From: an uncultured Bacteroidales bacterium
Lineage (GTDB): Bacteria; Bacteroidota; Bacteroidia; Bacteroidales; Paludibacteraceae
DNA: 41,730 bases
Direction of reading: 5' to 3'
Assembly (NCBI GenBank): GCA_903927945.1
Contig: CAIYOZ010000138.1
Span: forward strand, 1-41,730
Of the stretch, positions 35,683-41,730 are shown in pieces. The position numbers and the translations under genes were made by a program. The notes under the pieces are model-generated. The model was given only the letters and a program-made list of their open reading frames with translations, did not search any database and was not told the origin of the DNA. How positions within the stretch are numbered: position 1 is the first letter of the stretch; every line of letters starts with the position of its first letter.

Positions 35683-37881
35683 ATGAAACGCACCATCTTC
35701 CTTTTCGTCTTTACAGCCATTACACTTCTTTCCAATGCCCAATCCTGGATATGGTATCCGGGTGATTACGAAATATGGCTGGGGAACCAAATGAATAACC
35801 GCCGGACAGAACGGGGTGCTTTCTTTCCTCCCTTTTGGAAGATGGACAGTCACTATGTATTGGTTGAATTCAGTAAGAAAATAGACTTAGCCGTTGCGGA
35901 AGAAATTGAAATAGCCATAGAAGGAAAATTCAATATCAAGCTGGATGGAAAACTGCAATTTGGAATGCCGCATAAGTTCACTCTCCCTGCCGGAAAGCAC
36001 AGTTTGAACATTAAAGTATGGAATCAGTCCACACCTCCCGCTATTTACGTGAAAGGCAAAACCGTCAATTCGGATGAATCGTGGAAGGTTACCTACGAGG
36101 ATAAAGAATGGATTGACGAAAGTGGAAAAGCCAGTGATACCTCAGCAACCATTTACATGGATGCAGCCACTTCAAATCAGTTTAAATCAACCGGCACACC
36201 ACCTTCATCCTTTAAACTGGCCACTGAGCCCATATCGGTCGTTAAACGCGAGAAAAAGAATGAGGGTGAATTGTTTGATTTCGAAAAAGAGACATTTGGC
36301 TTTATTCAACTGAAAGGTTTAAAGGGAAATGGAGAAATGCATATTTACTACGGTGAAAGTCCGGAGGAAGCCCTGGATACAAAATATTGCGAAACACTGG
36401 ATAGAATTAGATTAGAAGGATCTACCGTTACAGACGAAGCTCTCGATGTGACCTCAAAACTGACGGACATCTTTACGCTAGGGAATAGCAAGGCTTTCCG
36501 GTATGTCTACATCACTAAAGATGCAGGAGTTGAAATGCAGGATGTAAGCATGTTGTACGAATACAAACCTGAAGTAAAGAGAGGTTCTTTTCGCTGTAAT
36601 AATGAAGAAGTAAACAAGATGTGGGAAGTAGGAGCCTACACGATGCAGCTGACAACACGTGAATTCTTCATTGATGGCATTAAACGTGACCGCTGGGTAT
36701 GGAGTGGTGATGCCATCCAGAGTTACCTGATGAACTATTACCTGTTCTTCGATACAGAGACGGTGAAAAACAATATCTGGTTGTTGCGTGGTAAAGACCC
36801 GGTAACCAGTCATACGAACACCATTATGGATTATACTTTCTATTGGTTTCTGTCCATTTACGATTATTATAAGTTTACGGGTGATACCCATTTTATTGAA
36901 CAGGTTTATCCACGTATGCAAACCATGATGGACTACGTGCTGGGCAGGACCAACAAAAACGGCATGGTGGAAGGTCAAACCGGCGACTGGGTGTTTGTGG
37001 ATTGGGCAGATGGGTATATGGATAAACACGGAGAACTTTCGTATGAACAAATCCTGTTTTGCAAGAGCCTTGAGACCATGTCGATTTGCGCGAAGCTGGT
37101 GAATAACAACGGAGATAAAACAAAATATGACAGCCTGTCAACTTCTCTGCGCAACAAATTGGAACCGGCATTCTGGAATGAAACAAAACAAGCGTTGGTG
37201 CATAACCGGTTGAATGGAAAACAGAAAGATGCCGTGACCCGATATGCCAATATGTTTGCTGTATTCTTCAATTATCTGAGTCCTGAGAAACAACAAATTA
37301 TAAAGAAATCGGTTCTTCTTAACGATAGTATCATGAAGATCAGTACTCCATATATGCGCTTCTATGAACTTGAAGCGTTGTGTGCCATGGGCGAACAAAA
37401 AGCGGTCATGAAAGAGATGAAGGATTACTGGGGAGGAATGATTCGCGAAGGAGCTACCACATTTTGGGAAAAATACAATCCTTCCGATAAAGGGACTCAA
37501 CATTTAGCCATGTATGGACGTCCCTACGGCAAAAGCTTATGTCATGCATGGGGAGCCAGCCCTATCTATTTGCTTGGTAAATACTACCTGGGCATTCAAC
37601 CGGTTAAAGCAGGTTACAGCGAATTTTCCATTACACCAAACCTGGGTGGATTGGCATGGATGGAAGGTACTGTTCCAACCCCTGCCGGTGAAATCAAACT
37701 TTATATAAACAATAAGACCATCAAGGTTAGAGCTTCCCAAGGCAAGGGTTATATTAATTTCAGCAGTAAGTCAAAACCTAAAACCAATATCGGTCAGATT
37801 GAGAAGCTGCACGGTACTGATTATCGATTGTTGATAAATACAAAAGAAGAAGTATCAATAAATTATTCTATCAAAAATTAA
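35683..37881 (+). CDS. GH78-like alpha-L-rhamnosidase (BT1001-like)
   Basis: A 732-residue protein with a signal peptide (MKRTIFLFVFTAITLLSNAQ). N-terminal beta-sandwich domains (about 20-300) precede an (alpha/alpha)6 barrel with the motif DGIKRDRWVWSGD (Asp331, Asp336) and EGATTFWEKYNPS with Glu589. A C-terminal beta-sandwich follows. It is shorter than the other two GH78 proteins here and lacks their N-terminal fibronectin-like domain. The grouping with GH141 and GH127 recalls BT1001-BT1003 in B. thetaiotaomicron, pointing to a chain B or A rhamnose linkage. It follows the oxidoreductase by 47 bases and the next gene starts 4 bases after its stop codon. Confidence 0.83.
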   Translation: MKRTIFLFVFTAITLLSNAQSWIWYPGDYEIWLGNQMNNRRTERGAFFPPFWKMDSHYVLVEFSKKIDLAVAEEIEIAIEGKFNIKLDGKLQFGMPHKFTLPAGKHSLNIKVWNQSTPPAIYVKGKTVNSDESWKVTYEDKEWIDESGKASDTSATIYMDAATSNQFKSTGTPPSSFKLATEPISVVKREKKNEGELFDFEKETFGFIQLKGLKGNGEMHIYYGESPEEALDTKYCETLDRIRLEGSTVTDEALDVTSKLTDIFTLGNSKAFRYVYITKDAGVEMQDVSMLYEYKPEVKRGSFRCNNEEVNKMWEVGAYTMQLTTREFFIDGIKRDRWVWSGDAIQSYLMNYYLFFDTETVKNNIWLLRGKDPVTSHTNTIMDYTFYWFLSIYDYYKFTGDTHFIEQVYPRMQTMMDYVLGRTNKNGMVEGQTGDWVFVDWADGYMDKHGELSYEQILFCKSLETMSICAKLVNNNGDKTKYDSLSTSLRNKLEPAFWNETKQALVHNRLNGKQKDAVTRYANMFAVFFNYLSPEKQQIIKKSVLLNDSIMKISTPYMRFYELEALCAMGEQKAVMKEMKDYWGGMIREGATTFWEKYNPSDKGTQHLAMYGRPYGKSLCHAWGASPIYLLGKYYLGIQPVKAGYSEFSITPNLGGLAWMEGTVPTPAGEIKLYINNKTIKVRASQGKGYINFSSKSKPKTNIGQIEKLHGTDYRLLINTKEEVSINYSIKN

Positions 37882-37885
37882 ATTC

Positions 37886-38965
37886 ATGACTTATAAATCG
37901 AATTCCCTGTTGGGGAAAGAAATGTTGCCGGTCGACATTGTACTGTTACCTGAATGGTGGAACAAAAACGAAGGAATTACCTTCGATCATGATTTCTTTT
38001 ATCATCCGTTGAAAAGAGTGGAAGAGGAACAACACATGGAAAAAGTGTTGTACGAACGGTGGGGAAAGTTCGGAATGGGGCAGCATAAAGATCAGGCTCG
38101 ACCTGAAATTGGAGCAGTTCATCTGGCAGCAGGATATTTGCTTTCCGAAATGATGGGTTGTGAAGTGAGATATTCAGAAGCTCATCCACCTCAGGTATTG
38201 GCTGCCCATCAGGAATTAACTACTATCAATATAGAGCAGGCATTCAAATCTGCTGCATTTCAGCAAGTAGAGCATTTAATTGCATCACTTAAAAATAAAT
38301 TCGGATACGTTACCGGTGACATTAACTGGGGTGGGATACTCAATATTGCTATGGATTTGCGGGGTGAGGATATTTTCATGGATATGATGTTGACCCCTGA
38401 TGAGGTGAAAGATTATTTCAACGGAATCGCAGCAGTCATTGAAAGGTTTAATTCGTTTATGCAGGCACTGACAGGTTCAACATCCATCTCGGTGAACCGT
38501 GGGGTGCGTCACCTCCAACAACCGGTACTGCTGCATTCCGAATGCTCACACACCATGATTTCATCTGAAGATTATGAAGAATTTCTATTGCCGTTTGATC
38601 AGAAATGGAGCAGTAAACGTCCGTTTGGCATTCATTACTGTGGCCCTGATCCGCACCGTATGGCTTCTAGTTTTGCTAAGATACCCCATCTCGATTACCT
38701 GGATTTAGGGTGGGGAGGTGACGTAAAAATACTACGCGAACATTTACCGGATACCTTCTTCAATATCCGCCTGAGTCCGATAGAACTGGCAAAACAATCG
38801 CACCTTGAAATTCGCGAGACTATCAGCCGCCTGGTTCATGAGTCCGGGAATCCTTATCTGACAGGTGTTTGTTGCATTAATATGGATGATTCCGTTTCTG
38901 ATGACAAAATCAATGTCCTGTTTGAAACAGTGGAAGAATTGAAAAAAGATTACCAAATAATATAG
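37886..38965 (+). CDS. UroD-superfamily MtaA-like methyltransferase, first of a pair
   Basis: A 359-residue cytoplasmic protein (no signal peptide) of the uroporphyrinogen decarboxylase/MtaA superfamily, a TIM barrel. It keeps a zinc-type motif: His250-x-Cys252 in GIHYCGPD and Cys329/Cys330 in TGVCCINM, about 77 residues later. As I recall, MtaA/MtbA corrinoid:coenzyme M methyltransferases bind zinc through His-x-Cys and a Cys about 77 residues on, so the spacing agrees. Haem-pathway decarboxylases do not use this motif. No corrinoid-binding protein or methylated-substrate methyltransferase (MtaB-like) gene is seen nearby. It follows GH78 by 4 bases and is followed by its paralogue 3 bases later. 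Substrate unknown; methyl transfer from an O-methyl sugar is an inference. Confidence 0.72.
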   Translation: MTYKSNSLLGKEMLPVDIVLLPEWWNKNEGITFDHDFFYHPLKRVEEEQHMEKVLYERWGKFGMGQHKDQARPEIGAVHLAAGYLLSEMMGCEVRYSEAHPPQVLAAHQELTTINIEQAFKSAAFQQVEHLIASLKNKFGYVTGDINWGGILNIAMDLRGEDIFMDMMLTPDEVKDYFNGIAAVIERFNSFMQALTGSTSISVNRGVRHLQQPVLLHSECSHTMISSEDYEEFLLPFDQKWSSKRPFGIHYCGPDPHRMASSFAKIPHLDYLDLGWGGDVKILREHLPDTFFNIRLSPIELAKQSHLEIRETISRLVHESGNPYLTGVCCINMDDSVSDDKINVLFETVEELKKDYQII

Positions 38966-38968
38966 ATA

Positions 38969-40096
38969 ATGGCACAAAAATTCGACAATCAACTGGCAGA
39001 TTCCCAAGCCACACAAGTCTTGCAGGTAAAACCGGCAGATTTCAATTTCGACTTGTATGAATCTTATGCAGACTCTTTGAACCTAACCTGCACCGACTTT
39101 TGGCAACAGAAAACGGGTGTTGTAGTATACCGCAGAATGCGTGTGGGCGAGTGTTTTTCTTTTGGCTGCAAGGATATGGCTCGGTCGCTTGAACTTCAGC
39201 TTGGAGCACTTGAAAAGAGCATGCTTTATAAGGCTGATGTCCCTAACTTTTTAGAACCCTGGTATGGCATTGGTACTGTTGCCAGTGCATTTGGGGGAGA
39301 TTACTTATGGTACGAAGGGAATGCACCAGCCCTGAAACCTCGTTTTCAGACTATCGATGAAGTGCTGGCTTGTGAATCAGTGGAAATAGCACAAACCAAC
39401 ATTGGCCGTCATACATTGGATATGATCGAATACTTTATGGATCATACCAAAGGCCGGTTACCCGTTTCACTCACCGACACCCAATCACCATTAAATATAA
39501 TTGGTCACTTATATCCGCTCAACAATTTCTTTATGGATACAATGATTGAACCGGAAAAAGTGATCCAGCTTTTTGATTTGTTGTCAGATTTATCCATTCG
39601 GTTTAATCAAAAACAAGTAAATCTGATTGGCAGTGCATTGGCTTCTCCCGGACATGGGTTTGCTTCTTCCACTAAATGGCAGGGACTGGGCATGAGCGAC
39701 GACAATGCCATCATGATTTCACCCGATCAATACCTCGAGATGGCTGCACCTTCCGTCGAGAAAATCTGTACTCCACTTGGTGGGCCGGTATTCCATTCTT
39801 GTGGTGACTGGGCAGGCTGGGTAGAAGCTGTACTCAGGATAAAAGGACTGAAGATAGCCGATGGGGCTTTTTCAATGCAAACTGATCCGGGAGCTACTGA
39901 TAATCTGGAAGCATTTCATAGTTTTGCCAATACAGGTGTTGTGTTGAACGCCCGAATTGTTGGCAATTTAAATACCATTCGTGAGCAGGTTTCCCGTCTG
40001 TGGGTTCCGGGTATGAAGTTAGTGGCAGTGACTTACTGTGAATCACCTCTCGAACAGGAAGAAGCATACCAACTCATCCACGAACTATGTCAGTAA
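38969..40096 (+). CDS. UroD-superfamily MtaA-like methyltransferase, second of a pair
   Basis: A 375-residue cytoplasmic protein, clearly of the same superfamily as its neighbour but strongly diverged from it. The zinc-type motif is again present: His276-x-Cys278 in FHSCGDW, and Cys357 in TYCESP, 79 residues on. Other distinctive stretches are TDTQSPLNIIGHLYP and GASPGHGF-like ALASPGHGFASS. The gene starts 3 bases after the first paralogue and overlaps the MFS gene by 10 bases, so all three are probably translated together. The pair may form a heteromer, or each may serve a different methyl donor or acceptor. Haem synthesis is unlikely because of the motif and the operon. Confidence 0.72.
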   Translation: MAQKFDNQLADSQATQVLQVKPADFNFDLYESYADSLNLTCTDFWQQKTGVVVYRRMRVGECFSFGCKDMARSLELQLGALEKSMLYKADVPNFLEPWYGIGTVASAFGGDYLWYEGNAPALKPRFQTIDEVLACESVEIAQTNIGRHTLDMIEYFMDHTKGRLPVSLTDTQSPLNIIGHLYPLNNFFMDTMIEPEKVIQLFDLLSDLSIRFNQKQVNLIGSALASPGHGFASSTKWQGLGMSDDNAIMISPDQYLEMAAPSVEKICTPLGGPVFHSCGDWAGWVEAVLRIKGLKIADGAFSMQTDPGATDNLEAFHSFANTGVVLNARIVGNLNTIREQVSRLWVPGMKLVAVTYCESPLEQEEAYQLIHELCQ

Positions 40097-41343
40097 ACAT
40101 TGGGAATTACCGCTGGCGCATTGTAGTACTGTTGTTTTTTGCCACCACTATCAATTACGTCGACCGTCAGGTATTAGGAATTCTGGCACCACAACTTCAG
40201 TTGCAATTTGGTTGGTCCGAATCGGATTATGGTTTTATTATCATGGCTTTCCAGGCTGCTTATGCAATAGGCCTGATTTCGACGGGAACATTGCTTGATA
40301 AAATCGGAACCCGCCTGGGATTTATCATCTCAGTTTCATTGTTGAGTTTTGCCGGAATGATTCATGCAGCCATGCGGACTGTTTTCTCTTTTTCTATTGC
40401 ACGCTTCGGACTGGGCTTTGGTGCTTCCGCTAATTTTCCGGCATCCATAAAGACAGTGGCTGAATGGTTTCCCAAAAAGGAACGAGCATTGGCAACCGGC
40501 ATTCTAAATTCAGGTTCGAATCTGGGTGCTATCCTCTGCCCGTTGATTATTCCCATTATCGCACTGAAATTTGGATGGCAGTGGGCATTTATAACGACAG
40601 GAGCCATGGGTTTTGTGTGGTTGTTGTTCTGGATTCCTGTATATCGCAAACCTGAATCGAATTTACGGTTGAAGGATACCGAACTCAAGTACATTTTGCA
40701 GGATGACCTGGAACCCGAAACAAAAAAACTACCCTGGAAATCGATCATATCCTATAAACAGACCTGGGGAATATGCCTGGCACGCTTTCTGACTGATCCA
40801 ATCTGGTGGTTTTTCTTATATTGGTTGCCTAAGTTCCTTCATTCAAATTATCATATCGACCTCACTAAAATCGGGCTACCCCTCGTTGTTATCTATATTG
40901 TTTCTATGGGAGGATCAATTTTTGGAGGCTGGATGTCTTCCTTTCTGATTAAAAGAGGGAAAGATCCTTTGGCAGCACGTAAAAAGACCATCTTTTTTAT
41001 GGCATTGCTGGTAGTTCCAATCTTTCTAACCTCGTTTACTACCAATGTATGGGTTGCAGTAACTCTTATTTCCATGGCTACTTTTGCCCATCAAGGTTTT
41101 GCGGCTAATATCTTCACCATCGTGTCAGATATTTATCCGAAAAATGCAGTTGGTTCGGTAACCGGGCTTTCAGGGTTTGCCGGGGCCATTGGTGGAGTAT
41201 TATTCTCCGGGTTCGTTGGATTAATTCTTCAATTCACCGGAAGTTATTATGCCATTTTCGCTATTGCCAGTCTGGCATATTTGTTCTGTTGGTTGTCTCT
41301 TTACCTTTTGGTTCCGAATGCACAAAAAATACGAATCCACTAA
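40087..41343 (+). CDS. MFS transporter, hexuronate (ExuT/ACS) type
   Basis: A 418-residue inner membrane protein with about twelve hydrophobic segments. The N-terminus has the anion:cation symporter signature NYVDRQVLGILAPQL, then DYGFIIMAFQAAYAIG and GTLLDKIGTRLG. ARFGLGFGASANFPASIK and WFPKKERALATGI are typical of hexuronate transporters such as ExuT and its relatives. It probably brings galacturonate, glucuronate or a related acidic sugar from RG-II breakdown into the cytoplasm. It overlaps the upstream methyltransferase by 10 bases and is the last gene of the operon. Specificity for an unusual acid (aceric acid, Kdo, DHA, methylated uronate) is possible but not visible. Confidence 0.85.
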   Translation: MSVNIGNYRWRIVVLLFFATTINYVDRQVLGILAPQLQLQFGWSESDYGFIIMAFQAAYAIGLISTGTLLDKIGTRLGFIISVSLLSFAGMIHAAMRTVFSFSIARFGLGFGASANFPASIKTVAEWFPKKERALATGILNSGSNLGAILCPLIIPIIALKFGWQWAFITTGAMGFVWLLFWIPVYRKPESNLRLKDTELKYILQDDLEPETKKLPWKSIISYKQTWGICLARFLTDPIWWFFLYWLPKFLHSNYHIDLTKIGLPLVVIYIVSMGGSIFGGWMSSFLIKRGKDPLAARKKTIFFMALLVVPIFLTSFTTNVWVAVTLISMATFAHQGFAANIFTIVSDIYPKNAVGSVTGLSGFAGAIGGVLFSGFVGLILQFTGSYYAIFAIASLAYLFCWLSLYLLVPNAQKIRIH

Positions 41344-41417
41344 AAAGCTAGAATTGAGGAAAGCTGTTAGGCAATGAATCTGACCGTTTAGTCAGGTAAC
41401 GTTCAGAAAGGATTAAA

Positions 41418-41445
41418 TTGAGTACAGAAGGGCATTTTTTGCGTC
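41418..41445 (+). promoter_or_regulatory. ECF-like promoter overlapping a terminator hairpin
   Basis: TTGAGTACA at 41418-41426, a 15-base spacer and CGTC at 41442-41445 (then CTTC). It lies 40 bases before the ATG at 41486. Spacer and -10 overlap the hairpin at 41424-41452, so either function might have shaped the bases. Confidence 0.5.
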
Positions 41446-41462
41446 CTTCTGTTGTTGTTTTT
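41424..41462 (+). terminator. Probable terminator of the GH127-MFS operon
   Basis: ACAGAAGG (41424-41431) pairs with CCTTCTGT (41445-41452), with an inner GCA/TGC pairing, and the tail TGTTGTTTTTT follows. It lies about 80 bases after the MFS stop codon. Confidence 0.6.
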
Positions 41463-41485
41463 AGGTATAATATTAGTTTTTTAGC

Positions 41486-41730
41486 ATGAAAATTAAAAGT
41501 TTAGTTGTATTATTTTTGTTTGTTTTATTCCGACCGGCTTATGGTGAAGCATTTACTATAGATGTTTCGCCAACAGCTTCAAACCGTGTATTATTTGCTG
41601 TTGAGATGCTGAATAAATCACTCAAACACAATAATATCGAAGGGAGTATCAACAAAGGGACAAAAAAAATCAATCAAAAAGAAAAGAACATTCTTTGTTT
41701 TGAAAAAAGTGATGCTACTTTTAAATCCGT
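41486..41730 (+). CDS. Start of a secreted protein, cut by the window edge
   Basis: An open frame from ATG at 41486 runs to the window end (81 codons). It begins MKIKSLVVLFLFVLFRPAYG, a good signal peptide, then EAFTIDVSPTASNRVLFAVE and a basic Lys/Asn-rich stretch. The pattern of a residue run followed by FAVEMLNKSL is reminiscent of the N-terminal domain of alpha-glucuronidase-type (GH67/GH115) or related glycosidases, but this is too short to assign. An ECF-like promoter precedes it, so it belongs to the same regulon. Confidence 0.6.
   Translation, partial: MKIKSLVVLFLFVLFRPAYGEAFTIDVSPTASNRVLFAVEMLNKSLKHNNIEGSINKGTKKINQKEKNILCFEKSDATFKS

Noticed and set aside
37886-40096. Uroporphyrinogen decarboxylase (haem synthesis) for the two UroD-superfamily genes
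   Set aside because: Both have the His-x-Cys...Cys zinc motif, lie in a glycosidase/transporter operon and are mutually diverged; no other haem gene is nearby.

Overview
The window looks like Bacteroidales DNA from a species with a type IX secretion system (T9SS). The signs are short Lys-rich signal peptides, several C-terminal T9SS sorting domains, AT-rich intergenic DNA and enzymes typical of a polysaccharide utilisation locus (PUL). Gut Bacteroides generally lack T9SS, so a Paludibacter-, Dysgonomonas- or Prolixibacter-like relative is more likely. That placement is inference. No rRNA, tRNA, CRISPR array, transposase, SusC/SusD pair or regulator gene was seen.

Layout. (1) 97-5764, plus strand: two family 1 pectate lyases, an unknown T9SS protein and a DUF3826 protein, which together fit attack on homogalacturonan. 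(2) 5765-6227: a convergent gap with two terminators and a roughly 180-bp MITE-like inverted repeat. (3) 6228-25095, minus strand: a GH43-like lipoprotein, a GH143-GH142 protein, GH78, GH28, a methylesterase-like hydrolase, then (new promoter) GH95, GH140 and a GH78 fused to a sialidase-like propeller. (4) 25659-30337, plus strand: two large secreted T9SS proteins of unknown function. (5) 30520-41343, plus strand: an apparent seven-gene operon of GH127, GH141, a Gfo/Idh/MocA oxidoreductase, GH78, two zinc-motif MtaA/UroD-like methyltransferases and a hexuronate-type MFS transporter. (6) 41486 onward: the start of another secreted protein, cut by the window edge.

The set GH143-GH142, GH78, GH28, esterase, GH95, GH140, GH127 and GH141 closely matches the published rhamnogalacturonan-II (RG-II) degradome of Bacteroides thetaiotaomicron, in partly conserved order. 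The main role of the locus is therefore read as dismantling RG-II. Pectate lyases would open the backbone, periplasmic glycosidases would strip the side chains, and the cytoplasmic genes at the end of the plus operon would import and process released acidic or methylated sugars.

Three things stand out. First, eight transcription units, on both strands, share a promoter-like signature just upstream of their start codons: consensus TTGAGTACA, 15-16 bases, then CGTC. It resembles an ECF sigma-factor promoter and not the usual Bacteroidetes promoter, and it ties the unknown T9SS proteins to the RG-II enzymes. Second, the adjacent pair of UroD-superfamily proteins both keep the His-x-Cys...Cys zinc motif of MtaA-type methyltransferases, in a locus for a polysaccharide rich in O-methyl sugars. 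Third, the GH78/sialidase-like fusion has the architecture expected of an enzyme removing the Rha-Kdo disaccharide (chain C), parallel to the known GH143-GH142 enzyme for chain D.
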